DNA of 64,000 bases from contig BRKX01000004.1 of the NCBI GenBank assembly GCA_026008535.1, positions 43,652,501 to 43,716,500 on the forward strand. Reading direction: 5' to 3'. Under the pieces are notes generated by a model that was given only the letters and a program-made list of their open reading frames with translations, had not been told where the DNA came from and ran no database searches. Each line of letters begins with the position of its first letter. Within the stretch, counting starts at the first letter, position 1. The DNA is from Perilla frutescens (lineage: Eukaryota; Streptophyta; Magnoliopsida; Lamiales; Lamiaceae). This document shows, piece after piece, positions 45,678-58,035 of this stretch. Both the position numbers and the translations under genes were made by a program.

Positions 45678-48600
45678 TCAAACTGCGCCACCAGGTCTGC
45701 ATCTCACTCCCATTTTCTCCACTTGACCATCAAAGGTCTTAGCCGGCAGGCTCTTCGTGAATGGATCAGCCAAGTTGTCCTCCGATGAAATCTTGACCAC
45801 CGCCACGTCTTCTCTCTTAACGATTTCTCGTATAAGATGGTACTTTCTCTCTATGTGTTTACTTGCCTTGTGGGCTCTGGGTTCCTTCGAATTTGCCACT
45901 GCAACAGAGTTATCACAGTATATCGTGATAGTTTTAGGCAAATCAGAAACCACGCCCAAGCCCACTAGGAACCCGCAGAGCCAGACAACCTCTTTTGCAG
46001 CCTTAGAGGCAGCTACATACTCAGCTTCCATGGTGGAATCCACAATGCATTTCTGATTAATACTCCTCCATGCAATGGCTCCACCTCCTAATGTAAACAC
46101 ATAGCCTGAGGTAGACTTACTTTGATCTTTTTCGGATTGAAAATCTGAGTCCGTGTAACCTAAAGGCACTAGACTATCAGAGCGGAAAACCAACATGTAA
46201 TCTCAAGTTCTTTTAAGGTACTTGAGAATGTTTTTGACCGCAGTCCAGTGACCTTGTCTAGGGTTAGACTGATATCTGCTTACCATGCCAACGACATAGC
46301 ATATATCAGGCCTAGTGCATAGCATAGCATACATTAAACTTTCCACAGCCGAAGCATATGGTACTTTCTTCATTTCCTCTATCTCAGACTGTGTTTGGGG
46401 ACACATTTGCCTAGATAGGTGAATTCCATACCTGTAAGGTATAAAACCTTTTTTGGAATCTTGCATGCCAAACCTAGCTAGCACTGTATCGATATAAGTC
46501 ACCTGGGACAGACATAACATCCTTTTCTGGAGATCTCGAATGATCTTGATGCCAAGGACATGCCCGGCTTCACCCAGATCCTTCATATCGAACTGCTCAG
46601 ACAACCACACCCTAATGTTTGACAAGGCCTTCTTACTATTTCCAATAAGCAAGATGTCATCAACATAAAGTACGAGGAATGCCACCACATTTCCGTTACA
46701 TTTCTTGTACACACAGATCTCATCCGGACTTTGCACGAATCCATATGACTGGATAACCTCGTCAAATCGGATGTTCCAAGATCTCGATGTCTGCTTAAGT
46801 CTATAAATGGATCTCATAAGCTTACACACCATGTGCTCTTGGCCTTTAGCAATAAATCCCTCTGGTTGCTTCATGTGGATGTTTTCTTCAAGACTTCCAT
46901 TTAGGAAAGCTGTCTTGACATCCATCTGCCAGATCTCATAATCTAAATGAGCGGCAATAGATAAGAGAATCCAGATTGACTTAAGCATGGCTACCGGTGA
47001 AAATGTTTCCTCATAATCGATCCCTTCTTTCTGAGTATACCCTTTTGCCATCAATCTTGCCTTGAAGGTTTCAACCTTCCCGTCAGATCCTCTCTTGCAC
47101 TTGTAGACCCACTTACAGCCAATGGGTTTTACCCCATCTTGTGGTTCTACAAGTTCCCAGACTTGATTAAGATCCATAGATCCAATCTCAGACTCCATTG
47201 TAGTTTTCCAAGAATCCGCATCTTTATCTCGAATTGCCTCATCATAAGTCCTGTGATCCAATTCATTGAGATCCTCTGGGAAATCTGAAGCCTCTCCCAG
47301 ACCAATGAATCTATCAGGTTGTCTTACAACCCTCCCACTGCGACGAAGCAGTTCTTGTACTTCTGTGACACGTTGTGCAGTGTTTGGTGGTTCCTCTTCT
47401 TGTACAACTGGTGTAGGATTCGATCCTCCCCTTAACTCCTCAAGGATGATTTGGCTCCTTGGTCTGTGGTTTATGATATAGTCTTCCTCTAAAAATCGAG
47501 CATTGGTGCTAACAATGATCTTATGATCCTTAGGACTATAAAATAAACCACCTTTCGTTCCTCTAGGATATCCAACAAACAGCCTTACATCAGTATGAGG
47601 AGCCAGCTTATCAGCTTCCTTATCCAACACGTGTGCTGGGCTACCCCAAATCTGAATATGGTTCAAACTCAGCTTTCGTCCAGTCCATAGTTCTGTGGGT
47701 GTAGCATGAACTGATTTCGATGGAACCAAGTTAAGAATATAGGCTGCTGTTTCTAGGGCATATCCTCAGAACGAAATGGGAAACTTAGAATAACTCATCA
47801 TCGATCTAACCATCTCTAACAGTGTATGATTCCTTCTTTCCGCCACGTCATTCTGCTGTGGCGTTCCAGGCGCAGTCAACTGGGATGTAATCCCATTCTC
47901 TGCCATGTAATCCCTAAATTCACTTGAGAGGTACTTGCCATCACGATCAGAACGTAGTGACTTGATACTTCTACCTGTTTGTTTCTCCGCTTCCGCCTAT
48001 TCAGACTTGCGACGTAATAGGTAGATATAACTGTATCTAGAGTAATCATCAATTAGAGTGATGAAATATTCGAACCCTCCTCGAGCTTGAACTGACATAG
48101 GGCCGCACAGGTCAGAGTGAATCAAATCTAATAGCCCTTCAGATCTATTTCCTTTTGAACAGAAAGGACGCTTGGTCATTTTACCTTCCAAACAGGATTC
48201 ACATAAAGGAAATGATTCTAGTACCAAAGAAGACAATGGTCCATCGTTTACAAGCCTTTGTATCCTCTTAAGGTTAATATGACATAACCTTAGATGCCAA
48301 AGATAGGTTTGATTCAATTCCGAAGGTTCTTTTCTCTTGTTAGGGTTTATGATCGATGTATTCAACAGTTGTCTTTGCGTAGTGTTTTCAATTGGTTTAA
48401 GAAAGTATAAGTGTCCATCCAATGTGCCAGAACAGATAAAATGTTTACCACTAAAGATAAATACTTTGTTATCAAAAGAAATAAAATATCCATCCATTAT
48501 CAATTTAGAAATTGAAATCAAGTTTCGCCTAAAACCAGGCACATAAAGACAATCTTTCAAAACCAAAGTTCTATCACTACTGAAAGGTAAAACAAAGTCT

Positions 48601-49607
48601 CCCACTGCAATAGCTGCCACTCTCGTAGCATTGCCCATATAGACGGTGATCTCATACTCACTCAGCTGTCTTTTTACCAGGAACCCCTGTAAAGACATGC
48701 AAACATGATCAGTAGCTCCAGTATCTACTACCCATGACTGGGTAGAACAAGTTGCTAAACATGTTTCCACAACCAGAGTGTGAGATGTACCTCTCTTCTT
48801 CTTCTTCTTGTTAGGACACGCCGCCTTCCAGTGACCTGGTTGGCCACACCTGAAGCACTTAGTCTTCGACTTGAACTCCTCAGGAGGAATCTTCACCTTC
48901 GGCTTCTTTGCCTTAGACGCCTCATCTGCAGCTTTCTTAGGTGCATTTCTCTTCTTCCTTTTTCCACCAGAAGAAGACGCGCATCTTTCAGCTATGTGGG
49001 CCTAAGGATCGCTCTTTTGGAGCAATTCAACCGCCTGAAGATCTATGAGCAGTTCAGTCAGGCTGACGTCCCTTTTAATCATGTTAAAATTTAGCCTGAA
49101 CTGCTCAAACTTCGAGGACAAGCTATGAAGAACAATGTCGATTTGAGAATCGCCATCTAGCTCTCTACCCAAGGTTTCAATCTCAGATAAATACCCCATC
49201 ATCATGAGAACGTGATCCCTAACAGGTGTGGAGTCAGACATTCTCGCATCCATTAGCTTCTTCATTGCCAAATGGCGTGCCGATCGGTTCTGATGACCGA
49301 ATAGCTGCCTAAGGTTGTACATGATATCATAAGCAGTTTTCATAGGCTCATGCTGATGTTGCAACACACTTGACATAGATGCCAAGATGTAACAGCGCAC
49401 TATCTCATTAGACCTAACCCACTTATCATATGCAACCTTTTGGGCTTTGTCAGAACCCTCATCTGGCTGTGGAGGACAAACCTCATCAAGTACGAACTTG
49501 TGTCCCTCAGCAACAAGAACTAAGTTAAGGTTACGAAGCCAGTCATTGTAGTTTTCACCGACAAGTTTGTTTTCTTTGAGGATTGATGACAGATTGGAGA
49601 GTGCCAT
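45678..49607 (-). pseudogene. Gag-pol polyprotein of Copia 1, four in-frame stops
   Basis: One frame of 1,310 codons runs from ATG at 49607 (MALSNLSS) to the stop at 45678. Gag (UBN2-type, residues about 1-200) is followed by a Lys-rich segment, a CCHC knuckle (CFRCGQPGHWKAAC, plus 48816-48857), an aspartic protease (WVVDTGATDH near 48725), an integrase (HLRLCH...CESC zinc site; LIDDYSRYSYIYL core), reverse transcriptase (KTAFLNG; YVDDILLIG near 46660) and RNase H (GYTDSDF; STMEAEYVA). Stops: TAG 49002-49004, TAG 47997-47999, TGA near 47766, TGA 46203-46205. The frame is otherwise unbroken. The single gag-pol frame and domain order PR-IN-RT-RH define Ty1/Copia; long LTRs recall the Angela/Tork group, not proven here. 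Cannot transpose on its own. Confidence 0.93.
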
Positions 49608-51914
49608 TGATGATATGAAATAACTGAAAATAAAACACGCAGTACAGTCACAAAACACGTTTAGGATAAACAGTATATAATCGAAAACCTCACAAAAATT
49701 ATATACTTTTCCACCGACACTTTAAAAACGTCTTTTATAAGTCACAATAGTGTGGACGTTTATAAAATTCATTTTTAAATAGGTTAAACCTTTAATTTGC
49801 CTCCAGTTGAGTTTCCTTACAACAAGCAAATTAATAGCCGGATAATTAACACGCTCATGTAATCGTCTAACTGATAAGCCACGATCGTGTGGAAGTTTAT
49901 CAATAAATTACATCTAAGTGTGCACACCATTATATTCACACCAAGATCACTACTAGAATTTAACTGCTCCAGATGAAGGAGTCAGTTAGTCCTAATAGTG
50001 TTCTACAGCTATCCATTTAGGAGATTTAATTTCTAGAGAAATCTGTGATATGACACATCTGATATGGAGGAAGACCGATGTCAACGCGCATGCCCATCAC
50101 TTCTCAATTAAACCAGATTTAATGGAGATCATATGAGATTTCTATATACTTTGGTATGAATCTCCCCCACTTAGTTATTTATGTTTGAGGTTTCATTTTA
50201 TCCCATTATCGAACATGCAAACATCACATAAAATGATAAACAACCATTGCATGCTTCAACATAATAAGCAACAGTAATATTCCAACTATCATGGCTTATA
50301 TCCCATGTTGATTGATAAGATAAAACTGGAAAGTCAGCTCCGAAAATAGGCTTGGCCGCCGTCCCTTCACCGCGCCTCGCCGAAAACCCTAGCTCCATTT
50401 TAGGGTTTCGGGACGTGAACCGGTGAACCTTCCTTTTTGGTGCTGAACCACTTTCCTTCTTTGAGTTGATCTCTGATCTTTATTCAATACAGACTATCTA
50501 TTCCAAAAGGAAAAATCTAATATTGCTAGAATAAAAATTACAACTCAAAAACTCGGTCTAACATCTTTATATATATTACATTAAAACAACGTAAAATAAA
50601 ACCTAGACCTAATCCATGGATTTTCTCATGGATTAAAATCACGTAGCCAAACCAGCATACGACCAACATTCATTCAACATAAACATACATCACATAAAAT
50701 AAAGGAGCCATGATAGTTGGTAAACCTGCAAACAAACACACTCTACAAATCCAACAATCATGTATTATATGATCCACATAAAATAACATATGATATCTAT
50801 GCATGAATATTAAAATATCAAATTTTCCAATTAATTAAATTAATTAATTTGATATTATCCACAAGATAAAAATGGGAAATTAAAATAATTATCCACCAAT
50901 TTTAAACCTTGTATTTTCGAAAATATAACTAAAATAAATTTGGAAATTATTTATAATTATCCACCAAATTTATTTAATATTTTCAAACCACCCTAATTAA
51001 ATAATAATTGGATATCTTGATATAAATAAAAAATCTAATCCAAATATTATCCATAAGAATCTAAATCTTTAAGGATAAGGTTTGAAGATTTGATCGACTT
51101 CAAAATCTTCCAAAACCTATCCAAAATTAAATTCTTATCACAATTGGATTCTGATAATTATTTGTATATATCCAAAAATTACCTTATCCAATTTTAATCA
51201 CTAGGTTTCGAAAATCATCAAAATAATAAATCTGAAAATTTGATCCACTTCAAATTCTTCCAAATTTTAAATTCTATTTTCAAATCCATTTAGATTAAAA
51301 TTAGGTAAATTAAGATATACATCAAATAATATCAAATCATAATCCAATCTCCAAATTTTCGAAACTACATATTAGATAAATCTGAAAATTTGATTTTCAT
51401 CAAAATCTTCTCCAATTTGATCTAACATGACTGAAAATTTAACACCAAAATTAGGGAACTTAAGACATCAAATTTTCAAAAATTTGACGCTTAAAATTTT
51501 CAAACATTAAGCCTATTAAATCTGGAAATTTTAACTTAACAAAAATCTATTCCAAATCTAATAATTTTATGGACGAAAATTACATAGATTAACACATATT
51601 TGAATTTTCGATTAAGATCAAAATTGCATCCGAATTTGAATCTAAAAAATTTCGAAACCTAACTAATTAAATCTGGAAATTTTGACAACATCAAAAGCCA
51701 TTCCAAATCTAATTAGGTATGGATCGAAAATCACAGTGTTCTCCAAAATTAGAATTTTCGAAATACATAAAAAAACCATCCTAGTTTTAACACACAAAAA
51801 TCGAAATACATATACATTTAAATCTGAAAATTTAAGCACCATAAATTTATCATCAAATTTAAACATGTATCTCGAATTTATCCTAGGATTAAATCTAGAA
51901 TAGTGCCAAAACCC
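49608..51914. other. Leader of Copia 1 between PBS and gag (2.3 kb, non-coding)
   Basis: AT-rich and without a significant open frame. From 50880 to 51900 there are many degenerate repeats of AAATCTGAAAATTTGA-type and TCAAAATCTTCCAAA-type words. 50345-50410 is GC-richer (TAGGGTTTTCGGCGAGGCGC on the minus strand) and has a homologue at 63965-64000 in Copia 3. The leader is long for a Copia element. Confidence 0.7.
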
Positions 51915-51926
51915 GCTCTGATACCA
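51915..51926 (-). other. Primer-binding site of Copia 1 (initiator tRNA-Met)
   Basis: The minus strand reads TGGTATCAGAGC two bases after the 5' LTR (after CAACA-AC). This is the standard complement of the 3' end of initiator tRNA-Met. Confidence 0.93.
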
Positions 51927-51928
51927 GT

Positions 51929-53356
51929 TGTTGAGGTTTTTTCGAATTAAACCACCGCAGGATCATTTGGTTGTTCATTAATCCATGTTCATGCAAATCA
52001 TATTTTTATGTCACATGCATATTTATCACATCACGCACAAAACCATGTAAAATGAATCTAATAAAGCGGAAGACGTAGATTCGAATTACTTACAATTCTC
52101 AAACGGTCTGAGGACAAGATTAAAGATCTAATCTTGCTGTTGAATGACTATAGAAATTGGCGCCTAGCACCTCAAAATCGTCCACTGCACAATTCCACTC
52201 CATGATCTTCTGTTGTATTCTCGAACTGTATCTAGATTAAGAGTGGGCTGAAATCTACTAGATAGGGTTGTGGAATCTGTGGATAACTTTGAGAGACAAA
52301 GAGGGGCTGATTTCTAAGTATGAAATTTTCGCCCACCCCTTCCCCTATTTATAGGGAAGTGGGCGAAATTTCCTTCTCAAACCCTACTGGGTTTGGGCCT
52401 CTATCTCAAGTTCAATATCTAGTCCACTATCAGTCAATTGGGCTACAACAGGGATCTAGAAGAATATTAAATTGGCCCACTAATTTATTTAATATCCAAT
52501 ATCCAATAATCTTAGGATATAATTAAATAAATTAAGTTTTACTTTTATTCCACTAAAGAAGTAAAACTAACCTACCAATTTAATACATATTTACGAATAT
52601 GCTTTTTCCTTTAGTCCAACCATTCTCCGTGTTTAAGATATAATGTTCATTAATTAATTATGTCAGCCTCTGACAGCTATAATTAATTAACATCTAAAAC
52701 CTTGAGTAGTACCACACAAGCTTTACCATGTAAGGAATAAATTCCACCTACAGGATTTCAACATGAACTCGTGTTTCCTCAAGAGAACATCATCAACCTG
52801 GCGCACCAGGACACGGTGCTCATGCATACTGCTCGAGACATCATGTATATATTATTATTACCCAAGATATCGAATTCGATCTACGAAAAGATCTCACCCA
52901 TTGATAAATCAAAGTAACAAACAACATACACATATGTTCGCCAATATCACATGAGTTCAGAACCCGAACTCTGTGGATCTTTATTCTCTTAGTAACTGGG
53001 TCAGAGACAGAGAATAGTATCCTATCGTGATCCTCCTTAATACACTAACGAGTGTACTAGAATAATCAGTTAGTCAAGATAAACTAACTTTTCAGATTAT
53101 TCTACGGTATACCGATGGTGTGTTCAGGACCATCTAAGCCGTGAGCTCTTTAATACATTACAAGGTTCTAATGATATGATCTTACCGTGCGACTCCCCAT
53201 ACCATATCATCTACAATGTAAGTATATGGAACATTGCATAAAACAATTATAGAACATAATCTAAATGCAAACAGTGACTACAATAACTTTTATTTCATAT
53301 CATCATATCATCAGAAAAGTATACAAAGACAAGTCTTCCAGTATACAAAACTAACA
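51929..53356 (-). repeat. 5' LTR of Copia 1
   Basis: 1,428 bp, TGTTGAGG...CTAACA on the plus strand, with a TATAAATA box at plus 52346-52353. Highly similar to 44172-45601, with scattered substitutions and a few small indels. Confidence 0.93.
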
Positions 53357-54554
53357 TGTGAATAGTGCCTTCTTTAATGGTTTTCTCAACAAACATGTGT
53401 TCGTAGCTCAACCAAATGGGTTTGAAGATTCTCACTATCCCGATCATGTTTACAAGCTCAAAAAGGCTCTCTATGGTCTGAAACAAGCTCCTAGAGCATG
53501 GTATGAAAGGCTTGCAAACTTTTTGGTAAGCAAATGATATAGAAAAGGAGGAGAGGATAAGATTATATTCATCAGAAAAGAGAATAATGCAGCGATCATT
53601 GTTCAGATATATGTTGATGACATCATTTTTGGATCAAGGTCAGACAAGATGGTCATAAACTTTGTCAAGGACATGGAAACTAAATTCAAGATGAGCTTGG
53701 TAGAAGACCTAAAATACTTTCTAGGGCTGCAGATCAAGTAAAAAGAAGAAGGTATTTTCATATCTCAGTCCAAATATGTTAAAGGTCTTGTCATGAAATT
53801 TGGACTTGAGAACAACAAGCATAAAAGGACTTCAATAGGGACGACAACCTAGATCTCTAATGATGATGCTGGAACTGAAATTGATCAAACTCTCTACAGA
53901 AGTATAATTGGAAGTTTGCTATATCTAACAACCAACATACTAGACATTGCATACAGTGTGGAAGTATGTTCCAGATATCAGGCGAGTCCAAAGGAAAGTC
54001 ATCTGAACTCCATGAAGAATATCATCAAATATGTTAATGGAATAACTGAGTATGGTCTCTGGTATTCCACTGATACAAATTCAAGCATTGTGGCATATAG
54101 TGATGCTGATTGGGCAGGTTCTCCAGATGACAGAAAAAACACATCAGGTGCTTATTTCTTTGTAGGGAACAATCTTGTTTCCTGGTTCAGCAAGAAGCAA
54201 AATAGTATATCTCTCTCTATAGTTGAAGTTGAGTATATTGCAACAGGAAGTAGTTGTACTCAGATCGTATGGATTCTATAGATGATGAAGGACTATGAAG
54301 CTACTCATGATGTTCCAATTCTATTATGTGACAGCATGAGTGCAATCAACATATCCAAGAATCCAGTACAACACTCAAGGACCAAACACATTGATATCAG
54401 ACATCACTACATCAGAAGTCTAGTTGAAGATGAAGTTCTGAAGATTGAGGATATCAACACAGAAGATCACCTAGCAGATTTGTTCACCAAAGGCTTGGAT
54501 ACTACAAGATTTGAGAAACTTAGATCCTCATTGGGTCTTTTCATTTACCATTAA
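53357..54554 (+). pseudogene. Copia 2 reverse transcriptase and RNase H fragment
   Basis: The frame interrupted at 44171 continues here: SAFFNGFLN, KKALYGLKQAPRAWYERL, IYVDDIIFGS (RT catalytic YVDD near 53610), YLTTNILDIAYSVEVCSRYQ, then RNase H YSDADWAGSPDDRKNTSG, VEVEYIATGS and KHIDIRHHYIRSLV, ending FTKGLDTTRFEKLRSSLG and TAA at 54552. Stops include TGA near 53537, TAA near 53740, TAG near 53850 and TAG 54279-54281; several fit CAG/CAA-to-TAG/TAA. Gag, protease, integrase and most of the fingers region are missing. Sequence type and the following extra ORF point to the Sirevirus (SIRE/Maximus) lineage. Confidence 0.88.
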
Positions 54555-54975
54555 TCAGCCTAATGGTGTGTGAGTCTATTTATTTCACACTCAGTAGGTC
54601 ACACAAAATACCTACAAAAAGAACAAGCTGAATTGGAGAATCTGTGAATAAAGTTCACCACAGATATTCATGAACATCTTCCAGAAGATAATCATGCACT
54701 TAGTTAGTAATGGCTAATTGGCGTCTCTGCAACTTCAGAACCGGAAAATACGGATTTCGCTCTAAATTTTTTGTGTCTAACAGAACTATTTGATTGATGT
54801 CACTAGAGAGAAGAGACCATCTCCTTAAAAGGATACGCTCTCCGTCCAGAAAATTACTTTTCCGTTCTTGAGTTTCTGTCATTATTCATCTCTCTCTCGC
54901 TCTTTGAAATTTACCTTTGCCAGTGAAAATTTCTTTGCTTTCTATTATTTTTACTTCCTTCATTCTATACATCAA

Positions 54976-56943
54976 ATGGATCTCAAAAGAAAAGCCCCTT
55001 CCAAACTAAGAAAGAGACCTAGAAAGGTTAGATATGTCGGAAGAACTTGGGATGAAGACACGGGTCTTGATGATTTCGACAGACAAGTCATGGGACTTGA
55101 TTCTAAGAGACAGAAGGTGTCCATAAGACTACGTGATGAAGAAGATGAATTTAGAGATTCTGAAGACCGCCATATTGCAGAATATCATGAAAGTGATGAT
55201 GAAGAGATCGTCTCTAAAAAGGTAGAAGAAGCAGAGGTTGCGTCTTCGAAGAAGGTCAAGAAGAGAAAGCCTTTAAAGCTTGATGATCTGATAAAATAAG
55301 TGACTCAGACCTCTAAGCCCACCATTGCTGCTAAAGCCCAAACAAAGAGCAGTATCAAGAAGAAGACCATTGCTAAGAAACCAAAGAAGATTGTGGAAGA
55401 GCTTTCCAAAAACCGTGATCAAGAAACTGAGAAAACTTCTGCTGTTGAAGAAGAAGCTACATCAAAAGTTACTATAGAACCAACCAAAGATGTTCAAGAA
55501 CATGTTCCTGAACCTGTTGATGAAGATGAATATATTCTTCTTGCTCAAAAGTATAAATTATCTGCCAAGAAAGTTGCTATCAAGAAGGGAAAGACCAAGA
55601 TCATTCATAGATATGTGGTCACTAAAGATACAGAATAAGAGATTCAAAGCTCTTCTTCTTCTGAAAAGGAAGCCCCTACACCTCAAGCCGAGAAGCGCTC
55701 ACAAGTGCCTAGTACACTATCAAGCCTTTTGCTGTTGGATCTCCATCTCCTGGGATATCCACAAAGAAGAAAATCCTGAGGAAGTCTACCAAGGGATCTG
55801 TACCTGTGTCCACTCGATCTCTAATGACTCAAAGTCAAGCTTGAGAAGAAATTTTAGGAAGCTTTCTGAAGAAATCTACCGTTGGAAGAGAGATCAAAAC
55901 TAAGGTTACTGTCGAGAAGAAGAAAGTTCATAAAGCTATTCGTGAACAAGTTGGTGGATGTTCCAGAGAACTGGAAGTTATTCAAGAAGAATGTACTTGT
56001 TATGGTCCTTTTAGATCAGTTTTTCATGCCTCACTATGGGAAAAGGTGAAAATGAGAAATGTCATACCTGAGATGAGGGTAGATACCACTGTGTTGGTTG
56101 AGGTGGGTATCTATTCCTTGATTGAGGCTGTCGGTTTGTTGCAAACCAAGTTGAAGATTGGTGAGCACGTTCATATGGTTGTCAGTGAGTTCTATTGCAA
56201 CCTGACAAAGGATATGGATGATGCTGCCTCAAGAAACTTTGAGAAAGTTTTTGTTAGAGGACAGATGGTGGAGTTCTCTCCAAGGTTGATCAACTAGATA
56301 ATCGGATCAACTGTTGAGGGGGAGTTTGAGGATGTTGAAGATTGGGGTCATATTACTGTTGAACTCATAGGAGGTGAGTATGATTATTGGTAGACCAATC
56401 CTCAGACCATTCTAACAAATAAGCTGACATCAACCTACAAGGCCCTGTTTAGAATTGCCATCCATAATTGGGTGCCAACCACTCACAGAATAGGTGTTAA
56501 TCAGAATCAAGGGAGGAACCTATTTCACATAGGAACAGGAAAAAAATTTGATTATGGCAAATTTGTCTTCAACAAGGTGGTGCGCATGGCAAAGAGTGAG
56601 CTCATCAAGGCTCATATAGTCTACCCTGTACTGATCTAAAACATCATCAAAAGCCAGAGAAAGAATGTCGCCACTAGAATGGATTCTGTACCTAAAGAAG
56701 AGCAAGGAAAGGCTGCAAAGGAGAAAGAGTAGACTGAAGAAGAAGGTGAGAATGCTGGTAATGATGAAACTGAGGAGAAAGAGGAAGATGAAGAAGAGAT
56801 AGAAGAAAAAGAAGAAGAAAAAGAAGCAGAGAAAGAAGAATAAGAAGAATAAAAAGATGAGGAAGAGGAAGATGAAGAGGAAGAGGAGGAAGAAAAGGAA
56901 GAAGACTTTGAGTCTGCACAGTCTGATGAAGACAAGTCTGAAT
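54976..56943 (+). pseudogene. Extra ORF after pol (Sirevirus env-like / 'putative plant transposon protein')
   Basis: The first frame starts MDLKRKAPSKLRKRPRKV at 54976: a very basic, then acidic, then Lys-rich protein to 55638, with in-frame TAA stops at 55297 and 55636. After a degenerate stretch with frame changes (55640-56040), a second block (56046-56640, in a different frame) holds VREFYxNL-like VSEFYCNLTKDMD, VRGQMVEFSPRLIN and IAIHNWVPTTHRIG, the marks of the plant transposon protein domain found in this position in Sireviruses. A run of Glu/Lys/Asp with several stops closes it by 56943. It has no obvious membrane segment, so the env-like name is historical. Function unknown; confidence in the domain call is moderate. 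Confidence 0.6.
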
Positions 56944-57409
56944 GAGCAAAAGTAACTCTTCTACTGATACTCCTTTGCCATATCTGCAGGCAAATAGGGG
57001 GAGTATTAGTTTTTCTGAAAAATTTAACATGTTTTTTTTGTCATCCTCAAAAGACTCATTGTCTGAGTCTTTAGTTTTTTGTGAAGCTCTTTACCTTGAG
57101 CTTCAACCTTTTGATGTAATCTCAGTAATCATCTCATCTTAATTACATCATTTCGCAATCCTCCATGTTTGTCACTTTTGTCTCTGAACTGCTAATGATC
57201 TTCTAAAAAGAAAAATTGCTCTGTTAAATATAAAAAGAAAAATATGAAGAAAAAGAAATATAAATAGAGCTGAAGATTCATTACAAAGTTCATGAAGATC
57301 TAGGTGAACATTCCTGCTACTGCTGAAGACAGTCAAGGAAATATGAAGGAGTTGCACCTGGAAAAATAAAGGAGCTCATTTGCCAACAGATAAAGACAAA
57401 GGGAAAGAT
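56944..57409 (+). other. Region between extra ORF and 3' LTR of Copia 2, with polypurine tracts
   Basis: ATAGGGGGAGTATTAG at 56994-57009 and ACAAAGGGAAAGATT just before 57410 are purine-rich, as in Sireviruses, which carry more than one PPT-like tract. No open frame. Confidence 0.55.
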
Positions 57410-58035
57410 TGTTAGTGCCTTTGTGACATCAGTCAGTCAAGTTGATATCAACGGTGTCACAAACACTATGATTATTTGTCAAGAGCTCTATATTGCTCTT
57501 GTTATAAGTGGTTGATTGTCATTCATCTTTATGGCAATTCATAAATCACTTTTGTATTTGGTTTTTCCAAGTACATTCTACTGTTCTGGACAATGTTCAT
57601 CACAATGTACATGAATGTGATTTGAACTTCCTGAAGACAGCTGAAAGCTAGGAGTTTGGATTAAGCTAAGAAGAAGACTGTTATGCATCATGCCACAATA
57701 GAGATTGTTCAACATGTTGTGTACTGTTAGCTAGCTTGAGTGATAGCCTGAAGACAGTATGTGAACATATAAAAGATTCTGCTGTGCTACATGATGTAAA
57801 GATTCAAGATCAACAATGTACATTGCAAAGTACATGAACATCTACATTGAAGAGAAGACTCAAAGATCAACAATGTTCATTATAATGTTCATGAATGTTT
57901 ACATGAACATTCCTTCTCCAGATTATTTTTCTAAAGATCGATGGAGCTGTTCAAGGTTTAGAACTAAGAGAAGATTTAGAGATCTATCCAGAAGCTACAA
58001 GAAGAGTTCAAGACTGAAGTCAAAGGCAGAGTTCT
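57410..58035 (+). repeat. 3' LTR of Copia 2, truncated
   Basis: TGTTAGTGCCTTTGTGACAT begins directly after the polypurine tract. The segment contains repeated CAATGTTCAT / CAATGTACAT words with ATGAAC. Its end is cut off at about 58035, where a different LTR-like sequence begins. No 5' LTR of this element is in the window. Confidence 0.6.

Larger units (their letters stand above)
44172..53356 (-). mobile_element. Full-length Copia retrotransposon (Copia 1), TSD TGTGA
   Basis: The element is 9,185 bp with two LTRs of about 1,430 bp, both TG...CA. Exact TGTGA duplications lie at 44167-44171 and 53357-53361. A primer-binding site, a 2.3-kb leader, a single gag-pol frame and a polypurine tract lie in the expected order on the minus strand. 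By eye the LTRs differ at about 5 percent of positions over the first 550 bases. It sits inside the reverse transcriptase of another Copia element. A second copy of the family starts at 61040 on the plus strand. Confidence 0.96.

Noticed and set aside
56636..57030. Long Ser- or Leu-rich open frames on the minus strand
   Set aside because: They are the antisense of the Glu/Lys-rich end of the extra ORF of Copia 2; low-complexity GAAGAAG repeats keep several frames open.
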